DNA of 7,730 bases from CAJQQY01 sp964352225 (GTDB taxonomy: Bacteria; Bacteroidota; Bacteroidia; Chitinophagales; Saprospiraceae): contig CAYGRM010000322.1 of NCBI GenBank assembly GCA_964352225.1, positions 1-7,730 on the forward strand. Reading direction: 5' to 3'. The first letter of the stretch is position 1. Each line of letters begins with the position of its first letter. The notes beneath the pieces were generated by a model, which made no database searches, was not told the DNA's origin, and was given only the letters and a program-made list of their open reading frames with translations. The translations under genes and the position numbers were made by a program. Of this stretch, positions 1 through 6,146 are shown one piece after another.

Positions 1-65
1 AACGTCCCCGCATCCACGACGTGACCAGCTTTTGCTGGGCATGGACGTTGGATGCTTTGTTATCA
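1..65 (-). repeat. attC-like recombination site A (end of cassette 1)
   Basis: This is an imperfect hairpin of the attC type, cut at its outer edge by the start of the window. Read on the plus strand it begins AACG, then the unpaired TCCCC, then the stem GCATCCA (10-16) pairing with TGGATGC (49-55). The inner stem ends in CCAGC (25-29) and GCTGG (34-38) around a TTTT loop, and the outer half closes with GTTATCA (59-65). Two bases on the 3' half (45 and 48) have no partner, as in attC L'' boxes. It lies immediately downstream of the stop codon of the minus-strand lipoprotein gene, where a cassette's own attC should be. Site B at 826 matches it at 51 of 62 positions, with compensatory changes. 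The attC identity is inferred from structure; no integrase is present in the window to confirm it. Confidence 0.75.
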
Positions 66-827
66 TCAGTATTTATTTTTAAGCTCTTTTAACATTTGAC
101 TTATTTGTTCTTTCTGTGCTCTGTGATTATCTGCACTTTTTATATAATCGTTAAAACCTAATTCTAACCTTTCTTCATTCCCTTGTTTTAAATTATGGAA
201 GACATATTTTAAGGCATAAAAATTAACTTTCTTAAAAGCCCATTCTTCGATTTTCGATTTATATTTATCTGAATACAATCTATTATCAAGTGCTCTACTT
301 ACCAAAATCCAATCAGGATTTTCAGAGTATAAGATTAGACTATCCATTCTTTGTAAATTCTCTGAGTCATTAATAATGCTATTTTCATAATCGTCTTTGT
401 CCGGGAATTCAATTCTACTATTCCAATATCTATGATAGATTAAAGATGAAAGTGTTTCTCCTCCCATTTGGCAAACACAAAATGTCCAAACTTTATCTTC
501 ATGATTTATAAATCTTTTGAGTAATCTATCTGGTTCAATTAATTCTTTATCGATTAAAGCGTAAGATGAATATCCAACGACTGCAAGACTATCGTGATTT
601 GTCAACTTAATCAGTTCTTCTTTTGATGCCTTTCTTTTTAATTTTTCAAATTTCTTGTACAAACTGCTTGGACTACCTCCAAATCCGATTGCCTCACATT
701 CTAATCTATTTTCTTTTGCAATTGAATTTACCAATGAATCTACATCTTGACAGGAAGTGATTCCTATTATCAGAATTAGCCAGATGTAGAATTGTTGCTT
801 CATTTTTTTTCTTTTTATTGATGATAA
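3..827 (-). mobile_element. Integron-type gene cassette 1 (lipoprotein cargo)
   Basis: The limits are set by the predicted crossover point between G and TT of the GTTA core in sites B and A. The cassette is 825 bases with a single gene on the minus strand. About 23 bases precede the start codon, and the stop codon abuts the attC. Its minus-strand start reads GTTATCATCA (828 to 819), and the same ten bases occur on the plus strand at 59-68, so cassette start and cassette end are complementary. In known integrons this arises because both come from one attC in the circular cassette. There is no internal promoter I can recognise, so expression probably depends on a promoter further right or on the host array. 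Confidence 0.7.
66..803 (-). CDS. Hypothetical lipoprotein with HEAT-like helical segment (cassette cargo)
   Basis: This encodes a 245-residue predicted lipoprotein. The first 18 residues, MKQQFYIWLILIIGITSC, form a short basic start, a hydrophobic core and a lipobox (ITSC) with the acylated cysteine at residue 18, followed by QD, so it should be anchored in the envelope. Residues about 47-100 are helical, and KEELIKLTNHDSLAVVGYSS resembles a HEAT-type repeat. The rest is charged and probably helical, with a lysine-rich C-terminus. I do not recognise a family or catalytic residues. I chose the ATG at 803 because it begins the signal peptide. The frame stays open upstream to 866, but only by translating through the attC-like hairpin. 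The start lies in an A-rich stretch without a Shine-Dalgarno sequence. The stop TGA (66-68) directly abuts the attC outer end. Function is unknown. Confidence 0.8.
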   Translation of the reverse strand: MKQQFYIWLILIIGITSCQDVDSLVNSIAKENRLECEAIGFGGSPSSLYKKFEKLKRKASKEELIKLTNHDSLAVVGYSSYALIDKELIEPDRLLKRFINHEDKVWTFCVCQMGGETLSSLIYHRYWNSRIEFPDKDDYENSIINDSENLQRMDSLILYSENPDWILVSRALDNRLYSDKYKSKIEEWAFKKVNFYALKYVFHNLKQGNEERLELGFNDYIKSADNHRAQKEQISQMLKELKNKY

Positions 828-890
828 CGTCCCCGCATACACGCAGTTGCCAGCTTTTGCTGGCAATTGCCGTTGTATGCATTGTTAGCC
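822..890 (-). repeat. attC-like recombination site B (end of cassette 2)
   Basis: This is a complete site. On the minus strand it begins GGCTAACAATGC and ends GGGGACGTTATCA. That start closely resembles the CTAACAATTC opening of class 1 integron attC sites such as those of aadA cassettes (from memory). The stem GCATACA (835-841) pairs with TGTATGC (874-880). The inner arm TTGCCAGC (847-854) pairs with GCTGGCAA (859-866) around TTTT. C870 and T873 remain unpaired on one side. Compared with site A, the pairs 839/876, 845/868 and 848/865 have changed on both sides, so the fold and not just the sequence is maintained. The orientation agrees with the minus-strand genes on both sides. Confidence 0.8.
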
Positions 891-1460
891 ACAGTTTTTT
901 TTTTCAAAAGATAATATTTTTAGAGATTAGGTAATTCTCATCAATTATCACATTTATTAATTTATCAGAATGAATAGAAATTTTTGTTATTTGTCCACTT
1001 GGTAATTCTTTTATGTATAGATTGTTCTTAATCAATATCATTCCTTTAGTACCTCCTTCTGTATTGATTTCTACTATCTTTAAATTTTTAGTATTAATTA
1101 TAAAGATTCTTTCTCGATGCTTATCTCGATATTTTAATATTAGAAATTCAAGATAAAATTCAATAAAACCACAACCTCCGAAATTTAGCCCCATCGTATT
1201 TATTGGAGGTCGCCAATTAATAATAATATCATCCTGAACTTTAATTCGTACTAACTCTTTTCCAACTTCATTTTTTTGCCACCATGCAATTACATTTCCA
1301 TTAACCGCAATTTGGTCATTATTAATTTCGTTTTCTGTACCAAAATTATCTTTCCAAAAAATTGAGTTTTCTTTTAATTCAGTATCGATATTATCCTGAA
1401 ATAATTCTTCCTCTATTATTTCTAAAACTTTATTTTTCATTTTTTCTTAATTGTGGCTAA
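828..1460 (-). mobile_element. Integron-type gene cassette 2 (unknown cargo)
   Basis: This is a 633-base unit between the predicted crossover at GTTA (1461-1458, minus strand) and that of site B. Its minus-strand start reads GTTAGCCACA, and the same ten bases occur on the plus strand at 884-893 in the outer half of its attC. This is the same start/end complementarity as in cassette 1 but with a different sequence, so it is specific to each cassette. One gene fills it, with about 20 bases before the ATG and 11 between the stop codon and the attC. It is the cassette nearest the presumed upstream end of the array. Confidence 0.7.
904..1440 (-). CDS. Hypothetical protein of unknown family (cassette cargo)
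   Basis: This encodes a 178-residue protein with no signal peptide or membrane segment, so it is probably cytoplasmic. The first 45 residues are acidic and probably helical. The remainder is rich in short hydrophobic strands separated by polar turns, for example FLILKYRD (about 99-106), RIFIINTKNLKIVEI (about 111-125) and GMILIKNNLYIKEL (about 133-146). This suggests an all-beta or alpha+beta fold. A WW at 53-54, WRPP at 76-79 and GGCGF at 88-92 are distinctive but match no motif I know. It is very AT-rich, like the other cassette. The ATG at 1440 follows an A-rich leader that resembles the leader of cassette 1. Cassette cargo is often defence, toxin-immunity or uncharacterised protein, and I see nothing specific enough to choose. 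Confidence 0.75.
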   Translation of the reverse strand: MKNKVLEIIEEELFQDNIDTELKENSIFWKDNFGTENEINNDQIAVNGNVIAWWQKNEVGKELVRIKVQDDIIINWRPPINTMGLNFGGCGFIEFYLEFLILKYRDKHRERIFIINTKNLKIVEINTEGGTKGMILIKNNLYIKELPSGQITKISIHSDKLINVIIDENYLISKNIIF

Positions 1461-1512
1461 CTTGTTTATATACGAAACCATTTCGTATATATCCCTTATA
1501 TGTTATTTGTTA
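1455..1512 (-). repeat. Atypical hairpin site at the array edge (degenerate attC or attI-like)
   Basis: This is directly upstream of cassette 2. A perfect 11-base stem, TATATACGAAA, pairs with TTTCGTATATA around a three-base loop (about 1468-1492). It is enclosed by TAAC at 1458-1461 and GTTA at 1502-1505, with a second GTTA at 1509-1512. The outer bases have the same AAC/GTT layout as sites A and B, but the flanking spacers are unequal (about 5 and 10 bases), and there is no sequence similarity to the other two sites. It could be the attC of a lost cassette, an attI-like primary site, or a fortuitous hairpin at an insertion point. Confidence 0.4.
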
Positions 1513-2044
1513 CGTATTATACTTTTATATTTATAAATAACTGATAATGAGTATATTATGTTTATTTTTACTAATCTAGCATCCAACATATTATATAAAT
1601 TTATAGGTGAAATCATATATAAAAAAAAGATAACTATCCTTAACCGAATCCATCAGTAATTTTCAAAAAGAAGAAATTCTCAGGAAGGGTTAATTATAGA
1701 AAGTAGTGTTCATATATAAAAATAGTATTTCTATTCTTCTTGACAAAGAAATAGATATTTTTTTTTAATATCACTTATTTGGGATAGACATTCGATTTTG
1801 TTTATCTACTTTGTCGAGGAGTAAAGTGGAATCAACTGTATATTTTTTTCTTTGATGATAGTGAGGGATTTTCCCAAAGGGGTAAAAGAGTTGACGGTGA
1901 TCCATTCGGAAGAAGGTACCTTTAAGTGTAACATCAGATTATAATATTTTATTCAATTGAGTTTTTATTTCCACCACTTTAGCTGGTACATCTTCCATTA
2001 AAGAAGCTCCAGTAATGGCATCCACATTTTCCATTTATAAGTCC
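1513..2044. other. AT-rich non-coding stretch
   Basis: I see no gene with normal coding character here apart from the short possible remnant at 1939-2034 on the minus strand. The sequence is low in complexity, with several A and T runs. No integrase, tRNA or recognisable promoter was found. This is where an attI site and integrase gene would be expected if the array were complete, so their absence matters. Confidence 0.5.
1939..2034 (-). pseudogene. Possible 3' remnant of a gene (VDAITGAS motif)
   Basis: A 31-codon frame on the minus strand reads MENVDAITGASLMEDVPAKV and continues to a basic, helical end before TAA. The DAITGAS stretch followed by a helix resembles the C-terminus of FMN-binding-type domains, which carry an SGAT-like motif, but this is a memory-based resemblance over few residues. 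A stop codon directly precedes the ATG in frame, and the palindromic element begins ten bases further on, so if real this is a cut-off gene end and not a functional gene. It could equally be chance. Confidence 0.22.
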
Positions 2045-2244
2045 CCACCCCCAGGAGGCAGGGAAAACGCGCAAGTGTTTTTTGAATATCGATTTAAGAA
2101 CAAGGACTTAAGATTTGAGAAGTTTGACGATATTTCTCAAGAGTTACCCTGCGAAGTATCGTCAAACTTCTCAAATCCTTGTTCTGAAGTCGATATTCGA
2201 TATTCAAAATTTTCTTACGCGTTTTCCCTGCCCCCAGGAGGTGG
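2045..2244. repeat. 200-base imperfect palindrome (possible MITE/REP-like element)
   Basis: Two arms of about 88 bases face each other around a 24-base loop (2133-2156). The innermost 21 pairs (2112-2132 with 2157-2177) are perfect. GAACAAG (2098-2104) pairs with CTTGTTC (2178-2184), GAATATCG (2084-2091) with CGATATTC, and GCAGGGAAAACGCG (2058-2071) with CGCGTTTTCCCTGC (2218-2231). The ends CCACC (2045-2049) and GGTGG (2240-2244) also pair. The arms differ by a seven-base insertion on the left (GACTTAA) and a seven-base tandem duplication on the right (CGATATT twice). TAAG flanks it at 2038-2041 and 2245-2248, a possible but weak target duplication. Reading frames that cross it are products of the repeat, not genes. 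Confidence 0.85.
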
Positions 2245-2413
2245 TAAGCACCACTACTTTAACCACAGCAGAGTCTCCAAAGAATCACCTAACGCCATTG
2301 AACATCAAAACCAAGTGGTTAAAAAAAATCGTCATACCTTTATATAGTTTTTCTTTTTTCTATACTCAGGCGCACTTAAAATTAAAAAACATTTTTTTGT
2401 GTTTTCTACTTGA

Positions 2414-2443
2414 ATTTAGAGCATCTTAAAAGATGCTCTAAAT
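2414..2443. other. Perfect hairpin in the leader of the following gene
   Basis: The 14-base arms ATTTAGAGCATCTT and AAGATGCTCTAAAT are separated by two A's, and the hairpin ends 18 bases before the ATG at 2462. Neither strand has a T-run directly after it, so it is not a canonical intrinsic terminator. It could be an RNA structure in the leader of the barrel gene, a binding site for a dimeric protein, or a weak terminator insulating that gene from upstream transcription. The rest of 2245-2461 is AT-rich, and I see no gene in it. Confidence 0.6.
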
Positions 2444-2461
2444 GAACAAAAATAAAAACTT

Positions 2462-3292
2462 ATGAAAATAAAAATCATTTTGCTATGCTTTGGGATTTTA
2501 CTATTTCAAAACGGATATGCCCAAAAAAAATCTGAGAAATCCATCTATGTCTCAAGTTCAATAAATTATTACCCTGAATTAAAATCGTATTCCTTTTTTA
2601 ATACGATTGAACTTAGTCAAGATAATTTAATCTTGAATTTTCTTACCGCCAACTCAGGTACCTTTGAAATAGATAAGATTACCTCTCAAAATGTAGAAAA
2701 CGAAAACATCAATAAGTTTCCATCACAAATTTTTAACATTGGAACTAGTATCCAAATTAGTAAGGATCATTCAACCTTCCATGAAATCTCTTTAAGCAGA
2801 TTCTCAAGGATCAAATCATCCTATGAAAATACCTATCTGCTTACAGACACTTTGGGAAACAGTCAATTAGTTTCTATTGGTTATCAGCAAAAAAGCTTTA
2901 TGATATCTATGAGATATGAATATGGTAAAATGTTTGGCTATAAAAAAAATAGTTTTCGATTTGGATTATCTGGATTCTTTGAACCTAGTTTTTATACTTA
3001 TAATAGAGCAGTTACCTCAACCCGAGAATATCCAATTAAGGCAACTGTTTTTTCATTTAGTGTAGGGTTAGCTCCAATGGCATCTTTCAAATTGTCAAAA
3101 AAAGTCTTGCTAGATTTTAAAGTTATTCCGAGAATTTTACTGGGAGAATTTAGTAAGGTAACAGTAAACAATCCTATTTTGTCACCAGATGATCGGGAGG
3201 GAGGACGTGAGCTTGATTTCCCTGAAATAGATATTGTTGGTACCGTCCAAATTAGATACCTCCTAAATGAAACTAAGAAGAAAAGAAAGTAG
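2462..3292 (+). CDS. Predicted outer-membrane beta-barrel protein
   Basis: This encodes a 276-residue exported protein. Residues 1-20 (MKIKIILLCFGILLFQNGYA) form a signal peptide with likely cleavage before Q21, leaving a QKKSEK start. The mature part alternates polar and hydrophobic residues in many short strands with aromatic belts (for example SFMISMRYEYGKMFGY, SFRFGLSGFFEPSFYTY and VQIRYLL near the end), which is characteristic of small outer-membrane barrels of Bacteroidota. No enzymatic motif is visible. The start has no Shine-Dalgarno sequence, and A-rich bases precede it, as is normal in this phylum. The gene stands alone on the plus strand, converges with the large receptor gene and shares a terminator with it. 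The barrel assignment comes from composition and pattern, and a specific role cannot be given. Confidence 0.8.
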   Translation: MKIKIILLCFGILLFQNGYAQKKSEKSIYVSSSINYYPELKSYSFFNTIELSQDNLILNFLTANSGTFEIDKITSQNVENENINKFPSQIFNIGTSIQISKDHSTFHEISLSRFSRIKSSYENTYLLTDTLGNSQLVSIGYQQKSFMISMRYEYGKMFGYKKNSFRFGLSGFFEPSFYTYNRAVTSTREYPIKATVFSFSVGLAPMASFKLSKKVLLDFKVIPRILLGEFSKVTVNNPILSPDDREGGRELDFPEIDIVGTVQIRYLLNETKKKRK

Positions 3293-3299
3293 AGAGACT

Positions 3300-3342
3300 T
3301 TAAAACCTTGACTAAAATTTTGAATTTCAGTCAAGGTTTTAA
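3300..3342. terminator. Bidirectional terminator between convergent genes
   Basis: The 14-base complementary arms TTAAAACCTTGACT (3300-3313) and AGTCAAGGTTTTAA (3329-3342) flank a 15-base AT-rich loop. The outer A/T part of the stem supplies a TTTT tract in both directions. It begins eight bases after the barrel gene stop and lies 55 bases beyond the receptor gene stop, as expected for a shared terminator. Confidence 0.8.
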
Positions 3343-3396
3343 TCAACTTATCTTTTCATCCTCATCATTACGAGAATCCTAATTGTCCTTTTTTAA

Positions 3397-5811
3397 CTAG
3401 TTGACTCGCTTTCGTTCTTCTTCAGAACTTGTACTTCTTACGCGTGCTTTTTTGAGTTTTTTATTTCCAAAATTCAAACTATAAGTAAGGCGAAATGTTC
3501 GTGCAGACATTTGAAAGAATCCACGATACTGAAAGTTATTTTCTTCAAACGATTGGGATAGGTTTAAATTAGCATTAAAAAACATATCATTAAAAGTAAA
3601 CTTTAATACTCCCCAATTATTGGAAAGCTCTTTTTGTACACCAAGATTGACTTGTGACATGGGATCAAAAAATAGCCCTCCCATCAGAGATTTAGACTGA
3701 TAAAATCCAGATAACTCTACAGAAATCTTTTTTGGTAAAATGAGATTTAGACTTCCATTATAGTTCCAACCATTATTCGAATAGCTTAGTTTTTCACCTT
3801 CTACTGTATTGACAAATTGTTGCCGAACAATGCTGATATTATTTCTAATCTCGAGCCATGGTGTAGGATTGAATGGTATTGACAAACTAGAATTCCAGAC
3901 TTTACTGTAATCAAAATTTTGCGGTATGATGATAGCGACATCGGTCGAAGGATCATTACTTAATTGCCAATTTACCAACGCTTCTTTTGTGTAACTATAA
4001 TTGACTTGTAATTGGATGGTTTTCCATTGGTAACTCAAACCTGCTTTATCGGTTATTGATGGTTGTAATGTAGGGTCTCCTGTTAATAAAGTTGTTGGGT
4101 CAAAAAAATAAAAATAAGGAGCTAACATTGTAAAGTCAGGCCGATTAATACGGCGACTATATGATGCTTGCATTTGGTTGCCCTCTTTGAAATGTTGTGT
4201 TAAAAATGCACTCGGGAAAAAATTTCCATATTCTCGATCTACTATATCAGGCTCTTCCATTGATCCAAGATTAGCTATGGTATATTCGTAACGTAAACCA
4301 ACCTTTAGATTAGTGTTTTTATGGATTTGATAATTAAGTGACGCATAAGTGGCCAATACATCTTCAGTCATATCAACTATCGATGAAAAATCTGAGTCTA
4401 GTTGCCACGATTGACCGATCTTATTTTCGAGCGAAGCATCATTGGTGAATTGTGCGGTACGAAGTTTAAAGCCAGTTTCAATTTGAAGTTGATCGTTGGG
4501 TTTGAATCTATGATCAGCTTTTGCAGACCAAATATCCATCGGTGTTTCTTTTCGTACCCGTTGTTCATTTTCGTTGACTAGGTCACCGTCACTATTAAAA
4601 TAAGAACTATGATAATTACTAGGGTTAGTAAAGTAGTAGTTGACATAATCAAAGTCAATATTTAAAACATTATTTTCTTTAAAAGTATGCTGGAAATTAA
4701 TGTTAGCTAAGGAGTTCTGCCAGCGATTGGTTTCGTCACTCGGCATGGACAATGAATCAACCAACGCTTGATTCTCTACTTTTTGGACGGAAGTGATGGC
4801 GTCCATAGAGAAGTTTTGACGCGACCAGGCTCCTAATACTCCGAGTATTGTTTTTTCGCTTAGTTGATAATCTAAACCAAATCTAGCCTGCAAATTATAT
4901 GTTCGGGTGTCACGATCTGATATAGTAGAAGTGCTGTAATTGACACCACCAAATTCGTAACTTCTATTTAAATCGAAAAACTGCTCATTGGAATTAGAAG
5001 TATAAGCAAAGTCTCCAAAAAGATTTACTCGTTTCTTTCGATAATTAAAATTAGTATTTACGCCATATTTTTCGCCTAGACCATAGCCTCCATACACAGA
5101 TCCAGTTCCATTAAATCCACGATCTGCTGATTCTTTAAGAACGATATGAATAATTCCAGCATTCCCTTCTGCTTCAAAGTTTGCCGGAGGTGTATGGATG
5201 AGTTCAATTTTTTCGATATTCTCAGCAGTCATACCTTCCAACATTTTAACAACAGCATTAGCCGGAATTCGACTTATTTTACCATTAATCATGAGGACGA
5301 TACCTTCGTTCCCATTCAAAGCAATGGTGTTCCATTGTTTGTTTACAATCACTCCTGGAGAACGCTCCAAAACTTCCAAAGCGGTACCTCCTGATGCGGT
5401 AATACTATTAGAAACATTTACGACTAAGCGATCAATTTTTTGTTCATACATTGGTTTCTTTCCTGTAATGACGATCTCGTCCAGTTGATACTCAGATTGA
5501 TCTAGGATAATGAAATAATCTGTCTGACCTTCAACGGTAGACACAAATTGATCACTATAGCCAATGGATACAATTTGAAAAAGTCCAGAAAAATTTTTCT
5601 CCAAGCTTAATTCAAATTGACCAATATCATCGGTCGTCGTTCCGGAAATAAAAGCAGAATCTGGTAATGACAATGCTATCACACTAGCGTAAGAGAGTGG
5701 AGTGTTTTCATTGGTGGAAATTGTTCCGGTGTAATTAGTTTGGCTAAAAGTCGTATTCCAGCAAAAAAGGAATAAACAAATGAGGAAGGTTTGTTGATTA
5801 GAATTTTTCAT
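3397..5811 (-). CDS. TonB-dependent receptor-like outer-membrane protein (OMP_b-brl_3 type)
   Basis: This encodes an 804-residue outer-membrane protein. Residues 1-24 are a signal peptide ending TTFSQ. Residues about 26-105 are a carboxypeptidase-regulatory-like beta-sandwich (PLSYASV, then SGTTTDDIGQFEL), the extension seen on many Bacteroidota receptors. DEIVITGKKP (111-120) leads into a plug domain to about 226, with the family signatures LERSPGV, NGNEGIVLMINGK, and IEKIELIHTPPANFEAEGNAGI. The remainder is a large barrel ending in a basic tail (KKLKKARVRSTSSEEERKR), typical of the OMP_b-brl_3 group. Such proteins probably move an unknown ligand across the outer membrane. Classic SusC receptors usually have a SusD partner, and none is next to it here. 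It appears to be transcribed alone. The ATG at 5811 is preceded by two tandem copies of TTACCAAA. Substrate is unknown. Confidence 0.92.
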   Translation of the reverse strand: MKNSNQQTFLICLFLFCWNTTFSQTNYTGTISTNENTPLSYASVIALSLPDSAFISGTTTDDIGQFELSLEKNFSGLFQIVSIGYSDQFVSTVEGQTDYFIILDQSEYQLDEIVITGKKPMYEQKIDRLVVNVSNSITASGGTALEVLERSPGVIVNKQWNTIALNGNEGIVLMINGKISRIPANAVVKMLEGMTAENIEKIELIHTPPANFEAEGNAGIIHIVLKESADRGFNGTGSVYGGYGLGEKYGVNTNFNYRKKRVNLFGDFAYTSNSNEQFFDLNRSYEFGGVNYSTSTISDRDTRTYNLQARFGLDYQLSEKTILGVLGAWSRQNFSMDAITSVQKVENQALVDSLSMPSDETNRWQNSLANINFQHTFKENNVLNIDFDYVNYYFTNPSNYHSSYFNSDGDLVNENEQRVRKETPMDIWSAKADHRFKPNDQLQIETGFKLRTAQFTNDASLENKIGQSWQLDSDFSSIVDMTEDVLATYASLNYQIHKNTNLKVGLRYEYTIANLGSMEEPDIVDREYGNFFPSAFLTQHFKEGNQMQASYSRRINRPDFTMLAPYFYFFDPTTLLTGDPTLQPSITDKAGLSYQWKTIQLQVNYSYTKEALVNWQLSNDPSTDVAIIIPQNFDYSKVWNSSLSIPFNPTPWLEIRNNISIVRQQFVNTVEGEKLSYSNNGWNYNGSLNLILPKKISVELSGFYQSKSLMGGLFFDPMSQVNLGVQKELSNNWGVLKFTFNDMFFNANLNLSQSFEENNFQYRGFFQMSARTFRLTYSLNFGNKKLKKARVRSTSSEEERKRVN

Positions 5812-5831
5812 TTTGGTAATTTGGTAATTTG
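5812..5831. repeat. Short tandem repeat at the receptor start
   Basis: TTTGGTAA occurs twice in tandem (5812-5819 and 5820-5827), followed by a partial third copy (TTTG). On the coding (minus) strand this is TTACCAAA twice directly before the ATG, in the ribosome-binding region. The rest of 5832-6082 is AT-rich intergenic sequence that must contain the receptor promoter. I see no box there that I would call with confidence. Confidence 0.7.
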
Positions 5832-6082
5832 AGGTGATGATAAGATGAACGTAAATATGGATTTTTTACTTCCACCCTATTATGGTTTAAAATCATCAGT
5901 AAAATTATAACTCAATATAATTAAAAGCTTTTGTTATATCAACATTTGCTTTCGATAATCTTAAGCAACAAAAAATTTTCAACCTAAGTAAAAGCACAAT
6001 AAACCATTCTCTTTATTTGTTGTATAAAATAAATTGGCTAAAAGTAAATTAAAAAATCAGTTATTTAATTTCACCAAAAATT

Positions 6083-6118
6083 AAAAAGTCACTAATCAAT
6101 TTCGATTAGTGACTTTTT
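6083..6118 (-). terminator. Intrinsic terminator of the aldolase-family gene
   Basis: The perfect 15-base arms AAAAAGTCACTAATC (6083-6097) and GATTAGTGACTTTTT (6104-6118) flank a six-base loop. On the minus strand the stem ends in TTTTT, followed by further T-rich sequence, and it lies 29 bases after the stop codon at 6147. The hairpin is symmetric and could also work in the plus direction, but no plus-strand gene enters it. Confidence 0.9.
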
Positions 6119-6146
6119 GTAAATATATTGTTATTTCCACTCTTTG

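Noticed and set aside
804..866. An N-terminal extension of the lipoprotein gene, starting at an upstream ATG (866)
   Set aside because: It would be translated from the attC-like hairpin and would bury the signal peptide and lipobox; the ATG at 803 is the sensible start.
1..890. The two similar hairpins considered as a CRISPR or ordinary REP pair
   Set aside because: There are only two copies, spaced by whole genes, with gene-specific borders and attC-type bulges; regular short spacers are absent.
1771..1905. A 44-codon minus-strand frame beginning MDHRQLFYPFGK
   Set aside because: It is short, has no recognisable family or start signal, and lies in low-complexity AT-rich DNA.
2015..2429. 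Two overlapping plus-strand open frames of about 104-110 codons
   Set aside because: Both are created by the two arms of the palindrome at 2045-2244, and their products have no protein-like pattern.
2414..2443. Hairpin considered as an intrinsic terminator
   Set aside because: No T-run follows it on either strand, and there is no gene upstream on the plus strand for it to terminate.
5146..5488. Plus-strand open frames inside the receptor gene
   Set aside because: They are antisense to the strongly supported plug-domain coding region and have no family signature.
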